Shown: positions 1-5,702 of the stretch, one piece after another | Layout of the letters: each line of letters starts with the position of its first letter | Position numbering within the stretch: position 1 is the stretch's first letter | NCBI GenBank assembly: GCA_028818995.1 | Contig: JAPPMR010000759.1 | Coordinates: forward strand, 1-5,702 | Source of the DNA: Candidatus Poribacteria bacterium | GTDB taxonomy: Bacteria; Poribacteria; WGA-4E; WGA-3G | Length of the DNA stretch: 5,702 bases | Direction: 5' to 3' | The notes under the pieces: model-generated | What the model saw: only the letters and a program-made list of their open reading frames with translations | The model's database searches: none | Told to the model about the DNA's origin: nothing | Program-made: the position numbers and the translations under genes

Positions 1-228
1 CATGATTGTGCCTACTACTTTGCAGACGTATGAGTTTATATGAAAATGTAAAAAATACAACAGAAAAATCGAAAACTATAGTCAACTTAAAAAATAAAGA
101 TACACATTTTCTGTAGGAGCGATCTCCGAATCGCGACCCGTTATAGTCGGGAATCGGAGTTCCCTCCTACATCTCAAAATGTCCCGTTAATTCTAAAATC
201 TACTATAAATAACCCTGCCCAAATTATT
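1..228. repeat. Direct repeat, copy 1 (interrupted by a MITE)
   Basis: Bases 1-78 plus 208-228 match bases 526-603 plus 604-624 at 97 of 99 positions; I see mismatches only at 56 (T/C) and 58 (C/T). This copy is split by a palindromic element at 79-205. It starts at the window edge, so it may extend further left, where a hairpin like the one before copy 2 might also lie. The near identity suggests a recent duplication or an actively copied repeat. No coding potential is evident. Confidence 0.9.
79..205. mobile_element. MITE-like palindromic element with TA target duplication
   Basis: The second repeat copy reads AAC-TA-AATAACCC without interruption (599-611). In this copy the same site has 129 extra bases: a 127-bp element flanked by TA at 77-78 and at 206-207. 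The ends are TAGT and ACTA, a short imperfect terminal inverted repeat. The core (104-182) is a long imperfect palindrome: ACATTTT, TGTAGGAG and the CTCCGA...CGAC block on the left face their complements on the right around a loop near 138-145. There is no room for a transposase. TA duplication is typical of IS630/Tc1-mariner-type elements, so a non-autonomous element moved in trans by such a transposase is the best explanation; that family link is inference. The core resembles short repeats I remember from Poribacteria, unverified. Confidence 0.75.
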
Positions 229-441
229 CAGTTTTAAGAATTTTCAGTTAATGAGTATTACTGATAGTTTATATCGTCTGTCGAGTTTTGCTTGTGATCT
301 CGCCTTATGTGTCAACTTAAACGTCGATTTAAAGGTAGCAGGCACGCTCTGCGGGGAATCATGTCGAATACCATACGCGTATTCGCCAAATGGCATTCAT
401 ACCGTTGATTTGGTGCCGTCCGCTTTACATCTTGGGTGGAC
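229..441. other. Unassigned intergenic sequence between the two repeat copies
   Basis: I recognise no gene here. A 67-codon frame on the + strand (251-454) and a 50-codon frame on the - strand (244-396) are both open. Neither has a Shine-Dalgarno sequence or a recognisable motif, and the + frame runs into hairpin sequence. Small palindromes are present, for example ATACGCGTAT at 373-382 and GCCAAATGGC at 385-394. The decamer GTCAACTTAA at 311-320 is also found inside the MITE at 81-90. The segment may be decayed mobile-element sequence or a structured repeat. Confidence 0.4.
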
Positions 442-446
442 GGCAC
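413..446. repeat. 9-bp inverted repeat (hairpin)
   Basis: GTGCCGTCC at 413-421 is perfectly complementary to GGACGGCAC at 438-446, leaving a 16-nt loop. The stem is GC-rich and has no following T-run, so it is not an intrinsic terminator. Its right arm overlaps the outer arm (GGCACA, 442-447) of the large palindrome that follows, so the two structures would compete in a transcript. Confidence 0.65.
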
Positions 447-537
447 ACGGATGAAGTTTAAATAAATTCGGTAATTTGGCGAGGTTTCCTAACCTCGCCA
501 AATTACCGAATTTATTTTTTATCTTCATGATTGTGCC
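442..537. repeat. 96-bp nested imperfect palindrome
   Basis: The 27-bp stem of the terminator-like hairpin is extended outward. ATGAAG at 451-456 pairs with CTTCAT at 523-528, and GGCACA at 442-447 pairs with TGTGCC at 532-537, with short mismatched stretches between. The right outer arm lies inside copy 2 of the direct repeat (it starts at 526). So repeat and palindrome overlap and may belong to one mobile or amplified unit. Confidence 0.65.
460..520. terminator. Strong intrinsic-terminator-like hairpin
   Basis: Bases 460-486 are perfectly complementary to 491-517 (27 bp) around a TCCT loop. The top of the stem is GC-rich (GGCGAGGTT with AACCTCGCC), the base is AT-rich, and the right arm ends in a run of T (515-520). 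This is the shape of a rho-independent terminator reading rightward. The minus strand gives the same stem with a weaker T-tract, so it could act both ways. No gene ends just upstream on the + strand in this window. The stem is longer than most terminators, so it may mainly be a dispersed repeat. Confidence 0.65.
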
Positions 538-624
538 TACTACTTTGCAGACGTATGAGTTTATATGAAAATGTAAAAAACATAACAGAAAAATCGAAAA
601 CTAAATAACCCTGCCCAAATTATT
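526..624. repeat. Direct repeat, copy 2 (uninterrupted)
   Basis: This is the intact partner of the interrupted repeat at 1-228, offset by 525 bp for the first 78 bases. It preserves the pre-insertion sequence of the MITE target (TA at 602-603). Identity with copy 1 stops at 624, which is the first T of the TTGACA box of the downstream promoter; copy 1 continues with CAG instead. Confidence 0.9.
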
Positions 625-652
625 TGACATAAAGGCGTAATTGTAGTATCAT
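624..652 (+). promoter_or_regulatory. Sigma70-type promoter for the radical SAM/ABC operon
   Basis: TTGACA at 624-629 matches the -35 consensus perfectly. After a 17-bp spacer, TATCAT at 647-652 matches the -10 consensus at five of six positions. Transcription would start near 659, giving a 5' leader of about 80 nt before the ATG at 741. This is the best promoter-like match I found in the window, and it lies downstream of the terminator-like hairpin, in the right place to drive the next two genes. Use of the E. coli consensus in this organism is an assumption. Confidence 0.65.
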
Positions 653-695
653 ATTTAATTGAGCATCTATATTTCAATTCTCTTTCACGGTTTTT

Positions 696-727
696 GGCAA
701 ATGGGCATCAAAATTGCCCACAAGGAG
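696..727 (+). promoter_or_regulatory. Leader hairpin(s) and ribosome binding site deciding the start
   Basis: AAGGAG at 722-727 is a good Shine-Dalgarno sequence, 13 nt before the ATG at 741, which supports that start rather than the TTG at 714. Just before it, TGGGCA (702-707) can pair with TGCCCA (715-720), ending one base short of the ribosome site. GGCAA (696-700) can instead pair with TTGCC (714-718). The two stems exclude each other. The stems are short and could be chance; the binding site itself is more secure. Confidence 0.5.
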
Positions 728-740
728 TCATACACATATT

Positions 741-2729
741 ATGCCAAATGCATTATTCGTCTATCCGAAGTTCCCGCCATCCTATTGGGGTTTCAAATAC
801 GCCTTAGAGTTCCTCGGTAAAAAATCATCAATGCCTCCACTTGGATTATTGACGATTGCAGGAATGTTTCCCAATAATTACAACCTAAAAGTCGTTGATA
901 TGAACATTGAGCCGTTGACAGATGCACATCTCGACTGGGCAGATATGGTGTTGACATCAACGATGATCGTTCAAAAAGCATCGTTATATGAGGTGGTAGA
1001 ACGCTGCAATCGCGCTAACATTCCAGTCATTGCAGGGGGGCCGCATCCGACATCATACTACGATAACATCAAAGAAGAATGCGATGGCACAGTAAATCAT
1101 TTCTTGTTTGGCGAAGTTGAAGAGATTTTTGAAGACTTTTTGACAGATTTTGAAAGCGGAGCAGCAGAAGAAGTTTATCGTGAAAAGCGAAAACCAGATA
1201 TTACAATAACACCACCACCCCGATACGACCTGATTGATATAAATTCTTACGGGTCTATGGCACTTCAATTCTCTCGTGGATGCCCATTTAATTGCGAATT
1301 TTGCGATATTACCAAGTTGTTCGGACGTGTGCCGCGCACGAAAAGCAATGAACAGATGCTTGCTGAGTTTGAAATGCTCTATAAACTCGGTTGGGAAGGT
1401 GCAATGTTTGTTGTTGACGACAATTTTATCGGTAACAAACGCGATGCAATGCGTTTACTGCCTGCTGTAAAAGAGTGGCAGGAAGAACGCGGTTTTCCGT
1501 TTTCACTTTATACCGAAGCAAGTGTAAACCTTGTTGAAATTCCTGAAATGCTTGACGCGATGAGTATTGCAGGATTTAACATGGTATTTCTCGGTATTGA
1601 AACACCCAATGAAGAAGCACTGATTACGACTTCTAAAGGACAAAACACAAGTAAAGAAGAAGACGCGGGGAGTTACCTGTTGCATGCTATCAGGAAAATT
1701 CAGCACAAGGGTATGGAAGTCACTGGTGGGTTTATAATCGGTCTTGATGGGGATACTGAGTTTGATTCACACATAGATTTCATTCAGGAAGCGGGAATCC
1801 CGATGGCGATGGCAGGATTGTTGACCGCCCTAAAAGAAACAGACCTTTGGCATCGATTGAAGCAGGAAGACCGATTGCTTATCGAATCAAGCGGTAACAA
1901 TACAGATATGACCTTGAATTTCGTGCCAGAAATGCCGCGCGATAAACTTATTGCAGAATATCGACGTGTAATTTCTACACTTTACGATCCGACTTTAAAA
2001 AACTATTTTGCACGTTGTTATAAATTGCTGCAACACATGCCATACACCTCACATAACGTTAGAAGAATTCAGAAAGCCGATGTACTGGCATTTTTCCGAT
2101 CAATTCAACTGCAAATCTTCTCCAGACAAGGATTGGAATATGCCAAATTTTTGCTGAAAGTACTAAAAAACTATCGAAGAATGTTTCCTGAAGCAGTCCG
2201 ATTAGCAGTCATGGGGTATCATCTGGAAAAAATTACACGCCATACTGTCGCAGTCGAAGATTTCAGGACGTTCTTGTCAGAAGAAATGGATTCGTTTAAA
2301 GCAAAAATTTCACAATTCGCACACGCGCAAGGTGATCGGATGCATGAAATACAGAAATATACAAAGAGACTCTCTGTGAGAGTAAAATCTGAATACGAAT
2401 CTATACACAAAGATTTTCGCTACGCTGCCCATAGTGCGCTTGAAAATTTCCAAAAATCTATGTTCAAGGAATATTTAGAGGCGGAATTGACTGCTTTCAA
2501 GGAAGCGGTTGCTGCTTTTGCAAAAGCCCAAAGTGAACGTTTGGGTGAGTTACAAACCTATCTTAGTAATCTCTTTGAACGTGTCCACGCACAACAGGCA
2601 CAACTCCACGATGATTTTAAGCAGAACATTCAGGAAGCCTTTGATGCTTTCCAAGAATCGGTCACCCGACATATAGAGCAACTCTTCGGTTCTGTGCCGA
2701 TACAAATTGAAGAATTGCAACACAACTGA
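741..2729 (+). CDS. B12-binding domain radical SAM protein with DUF4070 and a duplicated helical C-terminal extension
   Basis: This 662-residue protein is probably a cobalamin-type radical SAM enzyme; the substrate is unknown. The N-terminal part (about 20-135) has the B12-binding-domain layout (MPPLGLLTIAG, PVIAGGPHPT, GEVEEIFEDF) without the DxHxxG cobalamin motif, which is commonly absent in this group. The radical SAM domain (about 172-365) carries CPFNCEFC with Cys181, Cys185 and Cys188 to bind the 4Fe-4S cluster, then DDNFIGN (226-232) and LGIETP (284-289). A DUF4070-like region follows (about 365-500, ending near MGYHLEK). The overall pattern resembles the hopanoid methylase HpnP, but DUF4070 proteins are diverse and I would not transfer that function. 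Residues about 505-650 form a charged, helical extension that I do not expect in the family, containing a tandem 64-residue duplication. The start at 741 is chosen because AAGGAG lies upstream and the family's N-terminus begins there; the frame stays open to a TTG at 714. It is probably cotranscribed with the ATPase gene 18 bp downstream. Confidence 0.9.
   Translation: MPNALFVYPKFPPSYWGFKYALEFLGKKSSMPPLGLLTIAGMFPNNYNLKVVDMNIEPLTDAHLDWADMVLTSTMIVQKASLYEVVERCNRANIPVIAGGPHPTSYYDNIKEECDGTVNHFLFGEVEEIFEDFLTDFESGAAEEVYREKRKPDITITPPPRYDLIDINSYGSMALQFSRGCPFNCEFCDITKLFGRVPRTKSNEQMLAEFEMLYKLGWEGAMFVVDDNFIGNKRDAMRLLPAVKEWQEERGFPFSLYTEASVNLVEIPEMLDAMSIAGFNMVFLGIETPNEEALITTSKGQNTSKEEDAGSYLLHAIRKIQHKGMEVTGGFIIGLDGDTEFDSHIDFIQEAGIPMAMAGLLTALKETDLWHRLKQEDRLLIESSGNNTDMTLNFVPEMPRDKLIAEYRRVISTLYDPTLKNYFARCYKLLQHMPYTSHNVRRIQKADVLAFFRSIQLQIFSRQGLEYAKFLLKVLKNYRRMFPEAVRLAVMGYHLEKITRHTVAVEDFRTFLSEEMDSFKAKISQFAHAQGDRMHEIQKYTKRLSVRVKSEYESIHKDFRYAAHSALENFQKSMFKEYLEAELTAFKEAVAAFAKAQSERLGELQTYLSNLFERVHAQQAQLHDDFKQNIQEAFDAFQESVTRHIEQLFGSVPIQIEELQHN
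2271..2663 (+). repeat. Intragenic tandem duplication (2 x 64 codons) in the radical SAM gene
   Basis: Residues 511-574 (bases 2271-2462) and 578-641 (bases 2472-2663) align without any gap, offset by 67 residues. I count 22 identities in 64 positions. Shared signatures include FK....FA.AQ..R (SFKAKISQFAHAQGDR against AFKEAVAAFAKAQSER), then E.Q.Y, RV, H.DF and FQ.S. Both units are Lys/Glu/Gln/Ala-rich with aromatic or aliphatic residues roughly every seven positions, which suggests amphipathic or coiled-coil helices. The DNA has diverged well beyond the protein, so the duplication is old and retained. Confidence 0.85.
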
Positions 2730-2747
2730 TGGCAATCGTATTTTATT

Positions 2748-4268
2748 ATGGTGCCAATTCAGATTGAAAATCTTTCTTATACCTACCCGAGTCGTGAGGA
2801 ATCCACACTTCACAGCATCAATGCCGATATTTCCCCCAGTGATTTTGTGCTACTAACCGGACCAACAGGTTGCGGCAAAACTACGTTATTACGAACGATG
2901 AACGGTCTGATTCCGCATGCTTCTTCTGGAACACTAACGGGTTCTGTTCGTATAAATGATGAAGAGGTTGCCTCTCAACCGCTTGCAGTAACGTGTCAAC
3001 AGATCGCTCTCCTCTTCCAAAATCCCGAAGATCAACTTTTTTGTACACTGGTTGAAGACGAAATCGCTTTTGGGCTTGAAAACCTGAGTTTTCCGCCTAA
3101 AAAGATCAAAGAGCGGATTTCTTTGGCTTTAGAACAAGTGGGTTTGACAGGATTTGAGGATAGGCGTATTGCTGAACTTTCAGGAGGTGAGAAGCAGCGT
3201 GTGGCACTCGCGTCTATCTGCGCGATGCATCCGCAAGTCTTGCTTCTCGACGAACCTACAAGCCATCTTGACCCACGCGCCACGCGCGATATCCTTCACA
3301 TTGTCAAGCAACTCAACACTGAAATCGGTATCACAGTTGTATTGGCAACACATCGTGTCAAAGAGGTTGCACCATTATGCAATCGCGTTTGCCTTATGCA
3401 CGAAGGGCAACTCTGTTTAGACCTACCAAAAACAGAGGCATTCCAAGATACTTCAGTCTTTCGCAATTTAGGTGTAGAGATACCAGAGGATGAGGACCAA
3501 CCAAGTTTCGTCCACCGAAAACCTTCCAAAAACACCACACCGCACCATCCTCTCCTTAGCGTCAAAGATATTAGTTTTTGTTACCCGAACAGTGATGAGA
3601 ATGCAGTACAAAAGATCTCTTGTGAAGTGTCGCGAGGTAAAATAATCGCGATTATGGGAGCAAACGGCTCTGGTAAAACAACGTTCCTTCATCTTATTGG
3701 AGGCTTGCTTCAATCATCAACAGGGGAGATAATCATTGACGGGAAGATGTCTAAACGTCGAAAACTGCATCAGTTAGCAGGAAAGATTGGGATTGTCTTT
3801 CAAAATCCTGATCTATTGCTGCAGGCAGAGACCGTCAAGAGTGAAGTGGAATTTGGTCCCAAAAACCTGAAGTTAAAACCTGACATCCTCCAAACCGTAG
3901 TAGTTGATACTTTGGCGCAATTCAGATTAACAGATTTCGCTGAAGAAGCACCTTATTCGCTATCACGCGGACAACGGCAACGCGTTGCTGTTGCTGCAAC
4001 CTTTTCACTGCATCCAGATATATTTCTGCTTGATGAACCGACAACTGGTCAAGATGCCCAACATCTTCAACTCATGATGGACGAACTTTGCGATCAAATC
4101 CGGCAAGAGAACAAAACCCTGATTTTCGCAACACATAACACAGAACTCACCTTAAAATATGCAGATCGCGTTCTGTTAATGCATGAAGGTGAACTGATTT
4201 TTGACGGCACACCTGATAATGCTTTTGCTGAACCGCAACTTCTACAGAATGCTTCATTAATATTCTAA
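2748..4268 (+). CDS. ECF-type (CbiO/EcfA-like) ABC transporter ATP-binding protein with two fused ATPase domains
   Basis: This 506-residue cytoplasmic protein should power uptake of a vitamin or metal ion with membrane partners. Domain 1 (about 3-240) has Walker A GPTGCGKT (38-45), Q-loop FQNPEDQLF with Gln91, signature LSGGE (144-148), Walker B LLLDEP (165-170) and switch His202. Domain 2 (about 268-500) has GANGSGKT (304-311), Gln352, signature LSRGQ (405-409), LLDEP (427-431) and His463. Both sites look catalytically complete; the Arg in the second signature is, as I recall, common in such double ATPases. The FQNP.DQ and EIAFGLENL motifs point to the energy-coupling-factor group rather than drug or peptide exporters. 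A polar linker (about 243-268) joins the halves. No EcfT/CbiQ or S component is in the window, so the substrate is unknown. The ATG at 2748 has no Shine-Dalgarno sequence and follows the previous stop by 18 bp, so translation may depend on the upstream gene. Confidence 0.9.
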   Translation: MVPIQIENLSYTYPSREESTLHSINADISPSDFVLLTGPTGCGKTTLLRTMNGLIPHASSGTLTGSVRINDEEVASQPLAVTCQQIALLFQNPEDQLFCTLVEDEIAFGLENLSFPPKKIKERISLALEQVGLTGFEDRRIAELSGGEKQRVALASICAMHPQVLLLDEPTSHLDPRATRDILHIVKQLNTEIGITVVLATHRVKEVAPLCNRVCLMHEGQLCLDLPKTEAFQDTSVFRNLGVEIPEDEDQPSFVHRKPSKNTTPHHPLLSVKDISFCYPNSDENAVQKISCEVSRGKIIAIMGANGSGKTTFLHLIGGLLQSSTGEIIIDGKMSKRRKLHQLAGKIGIVFQNPDLLLQAETVKSEVEFGPKNLKLKPDILQTVVVDTLAQFRLTDFAEEAPYSLSRGQRQRVAVAATFSLHPDIFLLDEPTTGQDAQHLQLMMDELCDQIRQENKTLIFATHNTELTLKYADRVLLMHEGELIFDGTPDNAFAEPQLLQNASLIF

Positions 4269-4274
4269 TTCAAA

Positions 4275-4303
4275 TTGACACATACATTCTCTTTTGGTAA
4301 TTT
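4275..4303 (+). promoter_or_regulatory. Candidate promoter in the gap before the lipoprotein gene
   Basis: TTGACA at 4275-4280 is a perfect -35 box, starting seven bases after the ATPase stop codon. At the standard 17-bp spacing the -10 is TAATTT (4298-4303), only three of six matches; a better TAGAAT (4303-4308) is too far away at 22 bp. It could give the lipoprotein gene its own start, but the weak -10 leaves this uncertain. I see no terminator for the upstream gene in the 86-bp gap. Confidence 0.35.
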
Positions 4304-4354
4304 AGAATATAAGTTGTCACCTTCATAGAATGCCATATCGGATAGAGGAGAATT

Positions 4355-5446
4355 ATGAAAACAGCTATTAGCCTGTTTGTTTTCACGACAATATTTCTTT
4401 TTTTCTTCACATTTCTTGGTTGTGGATCAGATACTGGGGAGGAAGATGTTGTTGAACCGGGTCCGGTCAAATTCAAATCTGCCAAACCAGAGAATGGCAG
4501 TACACTCCGTCCGGATGAATCTATTATTGTGTATTTTACCGCCACTCCAGAAAACCTGACTGTGGAACCAGGAACGGTGGATGGTGCCAAAAGCAGAGTT
4601 ACTATCATCGGTCCTTTCTCGCTGGGTGATATTACTATTGAACTGACGTGGGCAGACGGCACACAAACACTTGAATATACAGTCGTTCCAGAAGGTATGG
4701 TGATGGTCCGTGAAGGTGAGTTTCAAATGGGAAGTGATTCAGAAGCGGCTGCTAAAGATGAAAAACCTGTCCACACAGTTTTTGTGGATTCCTTCTTGAT
4801 AGACATGCATGAGGTTACAGTGAGTGAATATAGGTTATTCGTAGAAGAGACAGGGCATCCTGCCCCGGAATGGAGTCAAGTGGAACGCTATGCGCCGACA
4901 GATAAACACCCAATTGTTTTTGTAAGTTGGCACGATGCAATGGCGTTCGCAACATGGGCAGGGAAGAGGCTGCCAACCGAAGCGGAATGGGAGAAGGCAG
5001 CGCGCGGCGGTTCAGTAGCAAGAACATATCCATGGGGCAACATTTCACCAAAGGGAAAGCAGTGCAACTTCGCTGATAAGAATCTAACACACTATTGGTG
5101 GTCAGACAAAAAAGCGGATGATGGCTACGCATTCACTGCACCAGTCGGTAGTTATCCTAAAAATGGCTACGGTTTGTTTGATATGGCTGGCAACGTTTGG
5201 GAGTGGTGTCTTGATGAATATGATGCGGGATTTTATGCTGTTTCTGAAGGTGTTAACCCAATTTCAGGTGCAAATACGCCTCAAGAGATAAGCGAAAGCT
5301 TTGAAAGTGTTAAATCAAATCGGGTACTACGCGGCGGTTCTTGGATTGCTACTTCAGCGAATGTGCGCAATAGTACGCGCTTCATGCTTATGCCTGAAAG
5401 TACGAACTACAGTGTTGGGTTCCGTTGTGTAATGGATTTACCGTAA
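4355..5446 (+). CDS. Lipoprotein with Ig-like region and FGE-sulfatase (SUMF1-type) domain, catalytic cysteines absent
   Basis: This 363-residue protein is probably exported and lipid-anchored. It has a Lys2 start, a very hydrophobic stretch (about 4-21) and a lipobox-like FLGC ending at Cys23; Phe at -3 is unusual. A short acidic linker is followed by a beta-rich, Ig-like region (about 37-111: AKPENGSTL, then ITIELTWADGTQTLEYTV). Residues about 112-361 are an FGE-sulfatase domain: GMVMVREGEFQMGSD, VSWHDAMAFATWAGKRLPTEAEWEKAARGG (split across 190-219), YPWGN, GYGLFDMAGNVWEW, RVLRGGSW (323-330) and VGFRC. In true formylglycine-generating enzymes two cysteines follow RGGS; here the matching positions are Ala332 and Val337, so sulfatase activation is unlikely and a binding, structural or other role is inferred. 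The start has AGAGGAG (4344-4350) only 4 nt upstream. The next gene begins 19 bp after the stop, probably in the same operon. Confidence 0.88.
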   Translation: MKTAISLFVFTTIFLFFFTFLGCGSDTGEEDVVEPGPVKFKSAKPENGSTLRPDESIIVYFTATPENLTVEPGTVDGAKSRVTIIGPFSLGDITIELTWADGTQTLEYTVVPEGMVMVREGEFQMGSDSEAAAKDEKPVHTVFVDSFLIDMHEVTVSEYRLFVEETGHPAPEWSQVERYAPTDKHPIVFVSWHDAMAFATWAGKRLPTEAEWEKAARGGSVARTYPWGNISPKGKQCNFADKNLTHYWWSDKKADDGYAFTAPVGSYPKNGYGLFDMAGNVWEWCLDEYDAGFYAVSEGVNPISGANTPQEISESFESVKSNRVLRGGSWIATSANVRNSTRFMLMPESTNYSVGFRCVMDLP

Positions 5447-5465
5447 GTCTATGTGGAGGGTATTC

Positions 5466-5702
5466 ATGAATAGAAAATTATTATGGATTGGAATTATATG
5501 TCTCATAGCATTTTGTCCGATTGCAGATTTCGCACATGCACAAAATACGCGCCCGATTGTGAGGCTCATCTACTTTCTTCCCAAAGATCGTAAACCGCAA
5601 CCGGACATAGACGCAAAATTCGATAAGTGGATAAAAGATGTACAGCAGTTATACGCCAACCAGATGGAAGCACACGGATTCGGCAGAAAAACTTTCCAAT
5701 TT
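5466..5702 (+). CDS. Secreted protein of unknown function, N-terminal fragment
   Basis: Only the first 79 codons are in the window and the frame is open at the edge. The ATG at 5466 is preceded by TGGAGGG (5454-5460) with a 5-nt spacer, a convincing ribosome site. Residues 1-25 form a signal peptide: Asn-Arg-Lys, a hydrophobic core (about 5-18) and an AHA cleavage motif before Gln26; there is no lipobox. The mature start reads RPIVRLIYFLPKDRKPQPD, then a helical stretch (about 52-69) and HGFGRKTFQF. I associate this RLIYFLP ... HGFGRKTF pattern with large secreted proteins in Poribacteria and similar bacteria, but only from memory and without a known activity. It sits 19 bp behind the FGE-domain lipoprotein, so both are likely made together and act outside the cytoplasm. 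Confidence 0.85.
   Translation, partial: MNRKLLWIGIICLIAFCPIADFAHAQNTRPIVRLIYFLPKDRKPQPDIDAKFDKWIKDVQQLYANQMEAHGFGRKTFQF

Noticed and set aside
79..205. Intrinsic terminator in the MITE palindrome
   Set aside because: No T-run follows the stem, and the filled/empty-site comparison explains it better as an inserted element.
244..396. 50-codon frame on the - strand starting MPFGEYAYGI
   Set aside because: The composition looks somewhat protein-like, but it has no ribosome site, a stop directly before the ATG, and lies between repeats. At most it is a decayed fragment.
251..454. 67-codon open frame on the + strand
   Set aside because: There is no Shine-Dalgarno sequence, no recognisable motif, and its 3' end lies in hairpin and repeat sequence. 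It is probably a chance frame.
1..624. CRISPR array or tandem array from repeated sequence
   Set aside because: There are only two copies of a 99-bp repeat with one long spacer, plus a single MITE; there is no regular short repeat-spacer pattern.
714..740. TTG start giving nine more residues on the radical SAM protein
   Set aside because: The Shine-Dalgarno sequence at 722-727 lies downstream of the TTG, and the ATG at 741 fits the family's N-terminus.
625..740. Cobalamin riboswitch upstream of the B12-type enzyme
   Set aside because: The leader is only about 80 nt and I see no B12-box-like conserved sequence; it is too short for a known cobalamin riboswitch.
4270..4662. 130-codon frame on the - strand
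   Set aside because: It lies mostly antisense to the lipoprotein gene, whose signal peptide and domain are convincing; it has no motif of its own.

Overview
The window looks like a piece of a bacterial chromosome from an uncultured lineage. The short palindromic intergenic repeats, the sulfatase-modifying-factor-type lipoprotein and the start of the last gene resemble what I remember of Candidatus Poribacteria (sponge or marine metagenomes). That assignment rests on memory and was not tested by any search. All four genes are on the + strand.

Layout. Bases 1-740 hold no convincing gene but are rich in structure. A 99-bp direct repeat occurs twice (1-228 and 526-624, 97/99 identical). The first copy is interrupted by a 127-bp palindromic MITE-like element (79-205); the second copy is the uninterrupted site, so the insertion and its TA target duplication can be read to the base. 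Between the copies lie about 200 bp of unexplained sequence, a 9-bp hairpin (413-446) and a 27-bp perfect stem followed by a T-run (460-520), the best terminator in the window. A good sigma70-type promoter (TTGACA, 17-bp spacer, TATCAT) begins exactly where the second repeat copy ends.

Bases 741-2729 encode a B12-binding radical SAM enzyme of the DUF4070 group. It has an unusual helical C-terminal extension made of a tandem 64-residue duplication. Only 18 bp later, 2748-4268 encodes a double ATPase of the energy-coupling-factor (ECF/CbiO) transporter type. These two probably form one transcript. No transmembrane (EcfT/CbiQ) or substrate-binding (S) partner is present here.

Bases 4355-5446 encode an exported lipoprotein with an Ig-like region and an FGE-sulfatase domain that lacks both catalytic cysteines. 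Nineteen bp later, 5466 to the window end is the start of a secreted protein of unknown function. These two look like a second transcription unit, possibly started by a promoter in the 86-bp gap.

The most useful leads are the duplicated C-terminal extension on the radical SAM protein, the empty-site/filled-site pair that delimits the MITE, and a possible functional link between a cobalamin-type radical SAM enzyme and an ECF ATPase.
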